Positions 38,410 to 47,146 of a DNA stretch of 54,802 nucleotides are shown one piece after another. Source of the DNA: Caulobacter sp. (GTDB lineage: Bacteria; Pseudomonadota; Alphaproteobacteria; Caulobacterales; Caulobacteraceae). Each line of letters opens with the position of its first letter. The first letter of the stretch is position 1. The stretch is from contig JAMFTA010000055.1 in assembly GCA_026225565.1 (NCBI GenBank), positions 1-54,802 of the forward strand, read 5' to 3'. The notes below the pieces were generated by a model. The model was not told where the DNA came from, made no database searches, and worked only from the letters and a program-made list of their open reading frames with translations. Made by a program: the position numbers and the translations under genes.

Positions 38410-39129
38410 CTAAATCGGCGCTTCCGCCGCCTCCACCCCCCCAAACACCCGCCCAAAGCTCGCCTTCAGCGCCGCGTCCGCCTCGTCCATGGTCACCGGC
38501 AAACCGAGGTCCACCAGGCTGGTCACCCCGTGGGCGCTGATGCCGCAGGGGACGATGCCGGCGAAGTGTTCCAAATCCGGCTCCACGTTCAGGCTGACGC
38601 CATGGAACGACACCCATTTGCGCAGCTTCACTCCGATAGCGGCGATCTTGTCCTCCCGGGGGGGCAGGCCGGGGGTGCGGCGCTCCACCCAGACGCCCAC
38701 CCGGCCGTCCTTGATCTCGCCGGTGACGTTGAAGGCGTCGAGCGCCCCGATCACCCAGGCCTCCAGGGAAGCGACAAAGGCGCGCACGTCGCGGCGGCGG
38801 GCGGTCAGGTCCAGCATCACATAGGCCACCCTTTGCCCCGGCCCATGATAGGTGAACTGTCCCCCCCGCCCGGTCTGATGCACCGGGAAGCGGTCGGGCG
38901 CTAGCAGGTCTCCGGCCTTCGAAGACACGCCGGCGGTATAGAGGGGCGGGTGCTCCAGGAGCCAGACCAGCTCCCCCGCCTCGCCGGATGCTATGGCGGC
39001 GGCGCGCGCCTCCATGGCGGCGACGGCCGCCTCGTAGGGCACGGGCTCGGGCGAGACCGCCCAGCCGGCGGGCCGTCCGTCGGTGCGAAAAAAATCCAAG
39101 GCCGGTTTATTTAACTTCGCTGCAAGCAT
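38410..39129 (-). CDS. lipB: Octanoyl-[ACP]:protein N-octanoyltransferase LipB
   Basis: LipB moves octanoyl from acyl carrier protein to lipoyl domains, the first step of lipoate synthesis. Signatures are [40 protein letters not shown], the catalytic Lys in [17 protein letters not shown] and the catalytic Cys in GIVPCGI. Its 239 residues are normal. It is divergent from the FliN-like gene with only 60 bases between. LipA is not in the window. Confidence 0.94.
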   Translation of the reverse strand: MLAAKLNKPALDFFRTDGRPAGWAVSPEPVPYEAAVAAMEARAAAIASGEAGELVWLLEHPPLYTAGVSSKAGDLLAPDRFPVHQTGRGGQFTYHGPGQRVAYVMLDLTARRRDVRAFVASLEAWVIGALDAFNVTGEIKDGRVGVWVERRTPGLPPREDKIAAIGVKLRKWVSFHGVSLNVEPDLEHFAGIVPCGISAHGVTSLVDLGLPVTMDEADAALKASFGRVFGGVEAAEAPI

Positions 39130-39189
39130 AGCCCTTCAATGTGGCGCCGGGCGCCCCTGGTACAAGCGGCGCCTTGGGGAATCGCGCGC

Positions 39190-39441
39190 GTGAGTCAGGT
39201 CAATTCCGTTATCGTGGAGATCTCCGTGGTGCTGGGGCGCAGCATCCTGCCGATGCAGCAGCTCCTTCGCATGGGGCGCGGCGCGGTGATTCCGCTCGAC
39301 GCCAACGAGCACGACGAGGTGTGGATCCTGGCCAACAACCATCCGGTGGCCCGGGGCGAGATCCAGATCTCCGACGACCGCATCGCCATCAGCGTCACCG
39401 GCCCCGCCGACGTCTACGACTTCATGGCCGGCAACGCCTAA
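39190..39441 (+). CDS. Orphan FliN/SpoA-domain protein, 83 aa
   Basis: This is a compact SpoA-type domain like the C-terminus of the flagellar switch protein FliN: VIVEISVVLGRSILPMQQLL, GRGAVIPLDANEHDEVWILA and NNHPVARGEIQ. The GTG start at 39190 matches where FliN similarity begins; the longer frame from 39139 has no support. No flagellar genes are near. It could be the real FliN in a scattered flagellar set or a paralogue for another export or switch complex; the sequence cannot decide. Confidence 0.75.
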   Translation: MSQVNSVIVEISVVLGRSILPMQQLLRMGRGAVIPLDANEHDEVWILANNHPVARGEIQISDDRIAISVTGPADVYDFMAGNA

Positions 39442-39462
39442 ACCGCGACTGGGCCTAAACCG

Positions 39463-41022
39463 CTACTTGACCAAGGGCGCGAGCTTGGCCGCCTCCTGCG
39501 CGTCCAGCTGCGGCTTCTTGAAGTTTGTGCGCGGGGCGACGACTTCGCCAAACTCCATCAGTTGATCCCCCGCCGGCCTATAGGCCGGCCACGCTGGCCC
39601 ACACGCGGGCGCGGCGCCGGTTGGCGCCCCGGTCTTGGCGAAGGCGACCCAGCAGCCATGCACCACCTTGGTCAGGGCGCGGTCCTCAGGAGTGGGCGGG
39701 CCGCGGCTCAGCTTGGGATCGAGATGATCCCAGCTGTCGAAGACGAAGGGGATGTCCGAGGCGTGGGGCGCGCCGGGCAGATAGTCCTTATAAACCGCTC
39801 GCCGGAACGAGAAATAATAGAGCCAGGCGGGCGCGCCGCCGCTTTCCTTCGCCGCGATCCAGCGGGCCGGGCCACCCATCACCGCATCGGTGAACATGAC
39901 GTAGCCTTTCGCCCTTTCGCTCGGCGCGTCGGCATAGGCGGCCTTCAAGGCGTCGGGCTGGACGGCGAAATAGACCTCCGGCGGAAGGCCGAAGGCGCCC
40001 ATCAAGGAGGCCTCGAAGCTGTTGGAGCCGATGATCAGGGGCACGTCCATGGCGCGGCCGTGGGCGAAGGCTGCGGTCGTATCCTCAGCCATCAGGCGGC
40101 CATCGACGATCGGGCCATAGCGCTCCTCGGTCCTGACCAGGGCGTCGGCCGGGAGAGCGCGCAGCCGATCGAGGGCGGCGCCTGCGCCGGCGAGGGCTTC
40201 CCCCAGGGCCTGGCCCTTGGCCTCCGCCTCCGCCAGGGAGACGGGCTTGTCCCATCCGCCGCCGGACTCGACGATGGCCTTGGCGAACAGGCCCCGCGCC
40301 GAGGGGGTGCTCATCAGCGCCAGGGTGTCGACGCCGCCGGCGGATTCGCCAAATACGGTGACGTTCCTGGGATCGCCGCCAAAGGCCTCGATGTTCCGCT
40401 GCACCCATTTGAGGGCGGCGATCTGGTCCATCAGGGCGTAGTTTCCGAGCGGCGCTCCGGGCGCGGCCGCCTTGGTCAGGGCCGGATGGGCGAAAAAGCC
40501 CAGGGCCCCCAGGCGATAGTTGATCGAGACCAGGATCACCCCGTCCCGCGCGAAGGCCGAGCCGTCGTAGGAACTGACGGCGTTGGAGCCATAGACATTG
40601 CCGCCGCCGTAGATCCACACCATCACCGGCGCGACCTTCGCTGACGCGCCCTTCTCTGGCGTGTTCAGGGCGGCCCGCGGCGCGAACACATTCAGGCTCA
40701 GGCAGTCCTCGCTCGTGCCCCCCATGGCCCCGCCGCCATTGGGGCGATCCGGGCGCATGGTCTGAGGACAGGCTGGGCCGTAGGCGAGGGCGGGGCGCTC
40801 CCCGCTCCAGCGCGGCGCCGGCGCGGGCGGCTCCCAGCGCAGGGCGCCCACCGGCGGGGCGGCGAAGGGAATGGCCTTGAAGGTGGCGACGCCATCGACC
40901 GCATCGCCCAAGAGCGCGCCGGATTCGATCCGCACTCCCACGGGCTCGGCCTGGGCCCCGCCGACGGCGGCCAGCAGCGCCAGGCTGGCGAGCGACGCCC
41001 GCAAAGCTGTGATCGTCCCCAT
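39463..41022 (-). CDS. Secreted type B carboxylesterase
   Basis: This is an alpha/beta-hydrolase of the carboxylesterase/lipase type B family, probably periplasmic. The signal peptide is ALRASLASLALLAAVGGAQA with an AQA cleavage site. TFKAIPFAAPPVGALRW and SEDCLSLNVFAP are family starts. The oxyanion-hole stretch is VMVWIYGGGNVYG, the nucleophile Ser is in VFGESAGG (near residue 225) and the His in GAPHASDIPFVF. ATG 41022 is chosen because the signal peptide follows at once; the open frame to 41097 adds an unlikely basic stretch. About 519 residues. Natural ester unknown. Confidence 0.88.
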   Translation of the reverse strand: MGTITALRASLASLALLAAVGGAQAEPVGVRIESGALLGDAVDGVATFKAIPFAAPPVGALRWEPPAPAPRWSGERPALAYGPACPQTMRPDRPNGGGAMGGTSEDCLSLNVFAPRAALNTPEKGASAKVAPVMVWIYGGGNVYGSNAVSSYDGSAFARDGVILVSINYRLGALGFFAHPALTKAAAPGAPLGNYALMDQIAALKWVQRNIEAFGGDPRNVTVFGESAGGVDTLALMSTPSARGLFAKAIVESGGGWDKPVSLAEAEAKGQALGEALAGAGAALDRLRALPADALVRTEERYGPIVDGRLMAEDTTAAFAHGRAMDVPLIIGSNSFEASLMGAFGLPPEVYFAVQPDALKAAYADAPSERAKGYVMFTDAVMGGPARWIAAKESGGAPAWLYYFSFRRAVYKDYLPGAPHASDIPFVFDSWDHLDPKLSRGPPTPEDRALTKVVHGCWVAFAKTGAPTGAAPACGPAWPAYRPAGDQLMEFGEVVAPRTNFKKPQLDAQEAAKLAPLVK

Positions 41023-41166
41023 GATCTTCCACCCCGAGCGGTTCTTATGGCGCGCCGAACGCCGCTGACCATCCCCCGGGGGTTTAGATAGGGTCAAGTC
41101 AAAGCTTCTCCCGATCCGCCCTTCCCAAAGCGGATCAGGTTTGCTACCCCCCGCGCTCCCAAGCGA

Positions 41167-41253
41167 GCGGTCGTGGCGGAATTGGTAGACGCGCAGCGTT
41201 GAGGTCGCTGTTCCTTAACCGGAGTGGAAGTTCGAGTCTTCTCGACCGCACCA
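41167..41253 (+). tRNA. tRNA-Leu(GAG)
   Basis: An 87-base cloverleaf with encoded CCA. The acceptor stem GCGGTCG pairs with CGACCGC (41243-41249), with discriminator A and then CCA. The anticodon stem CAGCG/CGCTG encloses the loop TTGAGGT, giving anticodon GAG. A long variable arm as in tRNA-Leu and a T-arm with GTTCGAGTC are present. The integrase follows 195 bases later, so its 3' end is the likely insertion target. Confidence 0.95.
41230..41253. other. Probable left attachment site of the mobile element
   Basis: Tyrosine integrases of the P4 type usually recombine in the 3' part of a tRNA gene, from the T-arm to the CCA. The integrase gene begins just downstream and reads away from the tRNA, so the crossover should lie in the T-arm to CCA stretch. 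No second copy of this stretch is visible up to 54802, so the right end must lie outside the window. Exact limits are not determined. Confidence 0.5.
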
Positions 41254-41394
41254 GGGCAGTTTTCGGGGGCGTCCCAGGACGTCCCCCGAGAGCCCACAAA
41301 GTCCCAAAACCTTATATAAATCAACAAGTCTTGGCGTTCTGCGGCGTCGGGGATGTCCCGGTGCGTCCCGGCGAGATCCGTGACAGCCCAGAAA

Positions 41395-41449
41395 ATTGGG
41401 GGTATATTTGGGGGTATTTTGAAATACCCCGTTTGGCGATACCCCCAAT
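41395..41449. promoter_or_regulatory. Nested inverted/direct repeats over the integrase start
   Basis: ATTGGGGGTAT (41395-41405) is perfectly complementary to ATACCCCCAAT (41439-41449), which includes the first two bases of the integrase ATG. Nested inside, GGGGTATTT (41411-41419) pairs with AAATACCCC (41422-41430). GGGGGTAT also occurs twice directly. Between the tRNA and this site several CGTCCC/TGTCCC copies occur (41268-41371). They could be arm-type integrase or excisionase sites, or a self-repression operator hiding the start in an RNA hairpin. Confidence 0.6.
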
Positions 41450-42713
41450 GGCCCTAACTGATGTTCAGGTTCGCAACGCCAAGGCTCAAAAGGCTGCTTA
41501 CAAATTAGCTGACGGCCAGGGCCTTTTTTTGCAGGTCACAAGCAGCGGGGCGAAGCTCTGGCGGATGAAGTTTCGCCAAGGCGGGAAGGAAGGCCTTCTC
41601 AGTTTTGGCCCCTATCCGGAGGTGACGTTGGGCGCCGCGCGAGAAAGGCGTGATGAGGCCCGCCGTCAAATCAGAGACGGCAAGAGCCCAGCGCTTGAGA
41701 AACGGCGGGAGGCGATCCTGGCTAAGGCCGCGGCCGGGAACACGTTCGCCGTAATCGCCGAGGAAGTCGTTGCGAAGCGGGAGCGAGAGGGCTTGGCCCC
41801 CACGACGGCGACCAAGCTTCGTTGGTATGGCTCGTTGCTCGGCTCAGTGTGCGACCGCCCCATCAGTGAGATTGAGGCGTTCGAGCTGCTCGATCAGTTG
41901 CGGAAGATAGAGGCCTCAGGACGCTACGAGACGGCGGTAAACACACTGGCATTTGCCGGTAGGGTGTTCCGCTACGCCATCGCTACAAGTCGCGCGCGGC
42001 GCGACGTGGCGGCAGATCTGCGAGGTGCGCTCACCTCGCCGAAGGTCACGCACCACGCGGCGATCCTCGACCTCGAAGGAGCGGGGCGGATCATGCGATC
42101 CATCGATGCCTATACGGGCCAGCGCGTCACCGGACGCGCATTGGCCATGATGGCGCATACATTCCCTCGCCCTGGAGAGCTGCGGCTCGCCGAGTGGTGC
42201 GAATTCGATTTGCGCGACGCAACGTGGCGCATCCCCGCGGCCCGAACAAAGATGCGTAAGGAGCATCTCATTCCGCTTTCGCGTCAGGCGCTAGCGATCC
42301 TGGAGGATCTTCGAGCAATGAGCGGAGGGGAGGGCCTCGTGTTTCCTTCAATCCGCAATCGCGGAAAGCCTTTAAGTGAAAACACGCTCAATACGTCGTT
42401 GCGCGGCATGGGCTACGGCGCAGACGAAATGACTTCGCACGGCTTTCGAGCCATGGCGTCGACCTTGTTGAACGAATCCGGAAAGTGGAATCCAGACGCC
42501 ATCGAGCGTTCGCTAGCCCACGGCGACAGTGACACCGTGCGAGGCGCCTACCATCGCGGTCTCCACTGGGCTGAGCGGGTGAAGATGATGCAGTGGTGGA
42601 GCGACTATCTAGAAGCGCTGCGAGACTCCACAAACGTCCAATCGCTAAAATCCAGATCAAGGGCGAGCCAACGCGCCCCGGGCAGGCCTCAGCCTGGGTC
42701 GCTCGCCCGATAG
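41448..42713 (+). CDS. P4-type tyrosine integrase
   Basis: This is a site-specific recombinase that integrates and excises the element at tRNA-Leu. The N-terminal arm-binding domain (DUF4102 type) is LTDVQVRNAKAQKAAYKLAD to LSFGPYPEVTLGAARE. The core-binding domain follows at about 95-190. The catalytic domain shows Arg in TFPRPGELRLAEW (about 241), HGFR in MTSHGFRAMAST (about 330) and Tyr in VRGAYHRGLHW (about 366). ATG 41448 gives 421 residues, normal for the group; the open frame back to 41199 runs into the tRNA. The C-terminal end is extended and basic. Confidence 0.93.
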   Translation: MALTDVQVRNAKAQKAAYKLADGQGLFLQVTSSGAKLWRMKFRQGGKEGLLSFGPYPEVTLGAARERRDEARRQIRDGKSPALEKRREAILAKAAAGNTFAVIAEEVVAKREREGLAPTTATKLRWYGSLLGSVCDRPISEIEAFELLDQLRKIEASGRYETAVNTLAFAGRVFRYAIATSRARRDVAADLRGALTSPKVTHHAAILDLEGAGRIMRSIDAYTGQRVTGRALAMMAHTFPRPGELRLAEWCEFDLRDATWRIPAARTKMRKEHLIPLSRQALAILEDLRAMSGGEGLVFPSIRNRGKPLSENTLNTSLRGMGYGADEMTSHGFRAMASTLLNESGKWNPDAIERSLAHGDSDTVRGAYHRGLHWAERVKMMQWWSDYLEALRDSTNVQSLKSRSRASQRAPGRPQPGSLAR

Positions 42714-42892
42714 GTCGAAGGACTGTCGATCCAACGGCTAACCGCCGACTCATGCCAGCCAGCGCTGTGGACGCTGATCTTTACTTGCCGGGGGAAGGTG
42801 CCCTCCGAGATCTTGCGATAGACGCTTGTGCGCGACAGCCCGGTCCGCTCGAGCACGGCCTTAAGCCGCATAATCCTCTCTGACCCGGACAT
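42689..42892 (-). CDS. AlpA-like excisionase/regulator
   Basis: This is a small MerR/Xis-type winged-helix protein, as commonly found beside P4-type integrases, where AlpA activates excision. The core is RLKAVLERTGLSRTSVYRKI, then EGTFPRQVKISVHSAGWHES and AVSRWI, a full AlpA signature. I choose ATG 42892 (MSGSERIM), giving 67 residues; 42907 is an alternative. It overlaps the last bases of the upstream minus-strand gene by about 32 and the integrase end by 25, the latter convergent. Regulation of the element is its likely job. Confidence 0.82.
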   Translation of the reverse strand: MSGSERIMRLKAVLERTGLSRTSVYRKISEGTFPRQVKISVHSAGWHESAVSRWIDSPSTYRASDPG

Positions 42893-43577
42893 GAGACGCA
42901 CTTTCATCAGCTTTGGCGGGCGGTATCTCCGCAAAGCTCGCCAAGGCGTCATATGCAGGAACGCCGGTGAGGGGGACGGGGGGCGGGTCCGGAAAGCGAT
43001 GGTCTCGGTCCATCTCCGCGAGCCAGTCACGGATCGCCGGAGCGTCTGGCTCCGGGGCAGCCTCGACGGGCCCCGAAGAATAGAAGAGCCCGCCCATGAG
43101 CCCTGACGACGCAAAGATGTCGTTCACCATCGCGGACGAATTGGCGTCCCACACTCTCTGAGCCACCATCTGGACGGCTCGTTCGAAGGTCCTGACGGTC
43201 TCTCTGAAGGAATCGAGGTCGAGATCCAGCGGAGCTTCAATGCCAGCCACATCAACCGCGACACGCAGGTTGCTGTCGCTGTGTTGGGCAGCAGCAGCTT
43301 CGAACATGCGCAGAATGTCCGCGGCCATGCGAGGGTAGGGCGCAAGGGCCCGAAAGACGCTCGTGAGGAGGCGCTCCGGTGACGTGTCGTGAATGCGGAG
43401 CAGTTCGCCGACGTCGCCATCCGCAACCCGAAAGATGTCCGTTCGGATTTCCTTGACGAAGCCGTCGTCGTAGGTCTCGACTTCGCTGGGTTGGGTCGAA
43501 GTCGTGAGGCCCGCCCTTTGCCGGAGCGCATCCCAGAGTTGGGCGCCGCTTTGTAGGATTTCCGGATGATCGCCCAT
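42861..43577 (-). CDS. Hypothetical element protein, about 238 aa
   Basis: This is an unrecognised acidic soluble protein. It begins MGDHPEILQSGAQLWDALRQ; the middle is helical (LLTSVFRALAPYPRMAADIL) and contains the acidic stretch APLDLDLDSFRETVRTFERA. The C-terminal third is Pro/Asp-rich and probably flexible. No membrane segment or catalytic motif is seen. It is read towards alpA and overlaps it, and is divergent from the NA37-like gene across 285 bases. The genes on both sides of that gap may share control. Start 43598 is possible. Confidence 0.6.
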   Translation of the reverse strand: MGDHPEILQSGAQLWDALRQRAGLTTSTQPSEVETYDDGFVKEIRTDIFRVADGDVGELLRIHDTSPERLLTSVFRALAPYPRMAADILRMFEAAAAQHSDSNLRVAVDVAGIEAPLDLDLDSFRETVRTFERAVQMVAQRVWDANSSAMVNDIFASSGLMGGLFYSSGPVEAAPEPDAPAIRDWLAEMDRDHRFPDPPPVPLTGVPAYDALASFAEIPPAKADESASHVRVREDYAA

Positions 43578-43862
43578 ATCCGCGCCTTTCGTTCGCAATG
43601 ACTATAGCGGGAGCCGGTGCATTGCTCACCTTTGATGGTTGGGATCCATCCGATGACTGGCTCGCACCGCCCGCTTCCAGCACAATCGGGCACCGTGATC
43701 TGACCGTGTCCGTGTAGAGCGTGTTTCCTAATTGTTCTGGTCGCGCTACGGTTATAATGCAAAGAGCCAGATGAATCGGCCCTGGCGTCCCGAGAGGCAC
43801 GGTCCGCCATCGACACCCGCCCGGGTTGCGGCCTACCTTGACCGAAATGTGGAGGGCGAGGA

Positions 43863-44918
43863 ATGGGATTCTTATCGAACGAGGAGGCCGCCGCGCTGCG
43901 GATCACCCGAATGATCCTGCATGTGGTGGGTGATGGGGAGTTCCAGCCAGAACCTGAACTTGCGGAGGTTGAACAGGAGCAGTTCTTCCTGGATCGCCTT
44001 CAAGACGTCAATGCATCCGGGCTGTTCAAGTTCAAACCAACGTCTCCGACCAAGTCGGCCATCGGCGACATAGCTTCGGGGGTGACGTCGTTCGAGGCCG
44101 GCGCCCAAGCCCTGGCCCGAGAATTCTCGAAATGGCATGTCGGCACCAGCGTCAACGGCGCCTTCTTTATCTTCGAATTGAATGCTGGCGTGGCGGGAAC
44201 GCAGCTCTATGGGATGGTGAAATACGACTATAAGGCCGCGGTCGAGCGGACCGAGGACCAAGGGCAGGTTCACCTACGGCGGATCATCGATGCGTTTGTG
44301 GAGGATAAAAAGGCGTTGCAGAAATCCTGCCTCGTCCGGGTCGTCGATGGCGTCGTCATTGATGAGATCTCGGCCAAGGACCGAATGGGATCGGCGCCCA
44401 ATCTCACCGACTATTTCATGAAGTTCCTTGAAGTTGAGCGGGATCGATCAGATGAGGAACTCAATCGGTCCGTCAACGAGGGCCTGCGCCAGGTGCTGAA
44501 TGACACCCGCGATCTCTTGCCAGGCAAAGACGTCGGCTTGGCGTTGGCGATGGCAAAGGACATCCTCCGAAACCGACAGCTGATTGATGAGGAGGCGATC
44601 GCGGAGGCCGTGTTCACGGCGGCGGGAAATCCCGAAGGCGAGGATGAGCGAAAGCTCATCCAACGTGCGATCAATTCCCAAGTGAAGCGGCAAAAACTGA
44701 CGGGTCTGTCGTTCAAGCCTGATGCCCAGGTGCTCCGGCGATCTCAACGCCGACGGCTCCGGACCGCCGAGGGCGTCGTGCTGGAATATCCAACCGACCT
44801 GGAGAACGCCAGCGTCAAACGCACCGTCCATGCGGATGGCAGCGCCACATTTGTGATCGAGACTAAGAGAGTCGAGGATGACCAAATCGTCCGTGAGCGA
44901 GCTGGCGCTTCGAATTGA
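43863..44918 (+). CDS. NA37/NdpA-like nucleoid-associated protein
   Basis: The 351-residue protein resembles the 37-kDa nucleoid-associated family (PF04245; E. coli YejK): GAFFIFELNAGVAGTQLYGM, then HLRRIIDAFVEDKKALQKSC, LVRVVDGVVIDEISAKDR and the family block NLTDYFMKFLEVE near residue 182, where YejK has a VADFFMDFLG-type sequence. The C-terminal 100 residues (KRQKLTGLSFKPDAQVL; ATFVIETKR) are less clear. A nucleic-acid-binding or sensing role is possible. GGAGG 7 bases before ATG 43863. It overlaps the next gene by 41 bases, so the two products probably act together. In a mobile element such pairs are often defence modules; that is inference. Confidence 0.62.
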   Translation: MGFLSNEEAAALRITRMILHVVGDGEFQPEPELAEVEQEQFFLDRLQDVNASGLFKFKPTSPTKSAIGDIASGVTSFEAGAQALAREFSKWHVGTSVNGAFFIFELNAGVAGTQLYGMVKYDYKAAVERTEDQGQVHLRRIIDAFVEDKKALQKSCLVRVVDGVVIDEISAKDRMGSAPNLTDYFMKFLEVERDRSDEELNRSVNEGLRQVLNDTRDLLPGKDVGLALAMAKDILRNRQLIDEEAIAEAVFTAAGNPEGEDERKLIQRAINSQVKRQKLTGLSFKPDAQVLRRSQRRRLRTAEGVVLEYPTDLENASVKRTVHADGSATFVIETKRVEDDQIVRERAGASN

Positions 44919-46185
44919 CGAATTGGTGGCTGTCGGACCCGCCGTGCTGGTCGAGACACCCACCAATGTCATCCTTTCGGGCTTAACCGCCAGCCATGCG
45001 AAAGACTTCGCCGCCGCGACTCAAGCGCTCGGCTGGGCCATTACGCTTGAGGACTCGTCCGATGCCGAGTGCACGATCGCCCAGATCGGCGAGGATCTGC
45101 AGCCCTACCGACTGCGGATCACCAAGCCCGCGCCAGAGACCGGCATTCGCTATCTCACAAACGGAGGATTTCAGGCTTGGCTGAAAGAGGCCTCCGCGGT
45201 CGGCAAGGTCGAAGTCTGTCGTCTGAGCGCGTCGTACGCGACCTTCGGCTATGTCGCGGCGCCCTGGGAATCCACGGTCAAAGCGGCTACTGGGCCGCCT
45301 CTAAAATCTCCCCGCACGCTTGTTCGCGAGGCGGCGCCGATCCGGGTGGCACCGGAGGATATCCGGCCTTGGCTTCTAGCTGATGCCTCCGATGCTGCTT
45401 GGGACGATCCGGTGTTTGCTCTGTGGGCGCAACAGGCTGCGACAATGCTCTCTCGCGCATTGGCGACGGAAATCGAACCGGATGACTGTGCGTTGGTGTT
45501 CGCGGGACCTCCAAAAATCAAGCTCGACCCGCCGGCGGTGGATCTCGCCCAGACCCTGGGCAAGACCGGTTTCGCTGCGCTCCAGACGGCTGCGCGCTGG
45601 GTCTACGAAAATGAGCGCGAGACGGAAACGCGCCACAGGCTATTCGCCATTGAGGTCGCCCGGTCCGCCACCGCTCGGACCAACGTCGGCGCGGTTTTGG
45701 CGGCCTGCGGCGCTCAGGCCTTGGAGGGTGCACGCCTCGCGTTCCAACTGGGGTTGGAGGATCTGAGCCGCGATACGCTGAAGGCCTTGGCGGATCTGCG
45801 CAAAGGGCTCGGCGACGACGCCGCGAAGCTGGCCGATTCAACGCGGCAAATTGCAGCCGCGGTTGCCGGTGCGCTCGTGTTGGGCCTCGGCCTCGTCGCC
45901 GCGAAGCTCGGGACGACGGCGCCTAAGCCGCTCATCGTTGTCTTGGCTTTTGTTCTCACCGGCTACGTCGCCGCCGTGATCGCTAGCAACTTGCAGTTCG
46001 TCCTGCTGCAGCGCTCCATCCGAAAGGAATGGCGCGGTCGGCTATATCGGTTTCTGACCTCGGAGGACTACCAGCGCATGGTGTCCAAGCCGGCTCACGA
46101 CGCGGAATTGTCGACCTTCATTGCCATGGGGATCGGCGCGTTGCTGGCCCTGATCATGCTGGGCGCCGTCGTTTTTCTACCATAG
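44878..46185 (+). CDS. Membrane-anchored partner protein of the NA37-like gene
   Basis: This is an unrecognised 435-residue protein. The N-terminal soluble part is mixed alpha/beta (VGPAVLVETPTNVILSGL; FQAWLKEASAVGKVEVCRLS). A central helical part follows (TRHRLFAIEVARSATARTNV; DLSRDTLKALADLRKGLGDD). Three hydrophobic segments close it: AAVAGALVLGLGLVAAKLG, LIVVLAFVLTGYVAAVIAS and, at the C-terminus, TFIAMGIGALLALIMLGAVV. This layout (cytosolic sensing part, coiled linker, C-terminal membrane helices) suits a membrane-acting effector. It starts inside the 3' end of the NA37-like gene, after GTCGAGG. No homologous family is known to me. Confidence 0.7.
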   Translation: MTKSSVSELALRIDELVAVGPAVLVETPTNVILSGLTASHAKDFAAATQALGWAITLEDSSDAECTIAQIGEDLQPYRLRITKPAPETGIRYLTNGGFQAWLKEASAVGKVEVCRLSASYATFGYVAAPWESTVKAATGPPLKSPRTLVREAAPIRVAPEDIRPWLLADASDAAWDDPVFALWAQQAATMLSRALATEIEPDDCALVFAGPPKIKLDPPAVDLAQTLGKTGFAALQTAARWVYENERETETRHRLFAIEVARSATARTNVGAVLAACGAQALEGARLAFQLGLEDLSRDTLKALADLRKGLGDDAAKLADSTRQIAAAVAGALVLGLGLVAAKLGTTAPKPLIVVLAFVLTGYVAAVIASNLQFVLLQRSIRKEWRGRLYRFLTSEDYQRMVSKPAHDAELSTFIAMGIGALLALIMLGAVVFLP

Positions 46186-46285
46186 AGGCTCGAGGCGTAG
46201 CGTCAGGCGCAGCCGATTGACCATGACTAGGCCGCTCTCGCTGGGGCAAGGTCCGGCTCGGGGTCAGGCGCCACTATGGCCTTGC

Positions 46286-47122
46286 TCATTGCATTGGGGA
46301 CAAGGGCGGCAGAACGCGCAGCGCGTCCTGCTTATTAATGCGTTCAACAAGCGGCGATATCTTAGCGACGGGAAGCCCACGGAGACTGTCGAGCTTGGCT
46401 TTCGCCGCCAACACCTGATCGGTGAACGTCTTATTCGTCTCAAGTCTGGCGAACAGGACCGTGGCCGCGAGCCGGCCGGCGGCTAGGTCAGACGGATAGT
46501 GGAAGCCGCAAATCAGGCGGCTCTCGCCGAACTGGTAGCCTTTGGCAAAGAGGGCGTCGGTGCGGTCGGGCGCGAGCTGCGACAAGACCAAGGCCCACAG
46601 CATCCCGACCGCCGCGTGAGTCGATGGGTAGGAGCCGCTCTCGTTGAGCTGATATTGGGTGTCATCGACGTCGTGCGGGCAAACCGCCAGGTTGGGAAAT
46701 TGCACATAGGGACGAACGCGGCCGCCGGTGCCGTCGGCCTTGACCTTGAGCTTCACGGGCTTGACCAGAGCCTCAAGATCGAGCTGCGCGAGATGGATCG
46801 TGTTCAAGATGATCTGAGCATTCGCGGGCGTGAGGGTTACGCCCAGCGCATTGCTGAAGCGAGGGGCGACGTCGGCAGGCATGTAGACGTCATCGAGATG
46901 AGCTTCGGCCCCGCGAGGGCCAGCCGCAAGGGCGCGCGTGCCCAGATAGGTGGCGAGATCCGCGGTTTCCACGGCGCTGTCCGGCGAAGGCGTTGGGGGC
47001 ATCCAGGTTAGGACCTTCAAATCCTGATCGCCGAGAAAGCCTCCGGTGGGCGCCGCCCAGGCCGGGCCGCCGCAAATCATGAGGATGGCGAGCGCGCCGC
47101 CCGCCAAACGGCCCATCAACAT
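46286..47122 (-). CDS. Secreted class A acid phosphatase (PAP2 superfamily)
   Basis: This is a periplasmic non-specific acid phosphatase of the PhoN type. The signal peptide is RLAGGALAILMICGGPAWAA. The three active-site blocks are complete: K-x6-RP type in VKADGTGGRVRPY (about 130-140), PSTHA in NESGSYPSTHAAVG (about 160) and the SR-x5-HYPSD type block in ESRLICGFHYPSD (about 200). 278 residues is usual. It lies 24 bases after the unknown membrane gene and is read with it and the PLD gene. Standing in a mobile element beside a PLD-family gene, it may act on phospholipid or nucleotide products; this is inference. Confidence 0.88.
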   Translation of the reverse strand: MLMGRLAGGALAILMICGGPAWAAPTGGFLGDQDLKVLTWMPPTPSPDSAVETADLATYLGTRALAAGPRGAEAHLDDVYMPADVAPRFSNALGVTLTPANAQIILNTIHLAQLDLEALVKPVKLKVKADGTGGRVRPYVQFPNLAVCPHDVDDTQYQLNESGSYPSTHAAVGMLWALVLSQLAPDRTDALFAKGYQFGESRLICGFHYPSDLAAGRLAATVLFARLETNKTFTDQVLAAKAKLDSLRGLPVAKISPLVERINKQDALRVLPPLSPMQ

Positions 47123-47146
47123 GGCATTCCCCCGACGAATGAAGCT

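Noticed and set aside
43578-43862. Second LexA box in the element
   Set aside because: GTTC words occur but none are paired at the 7-base distance.
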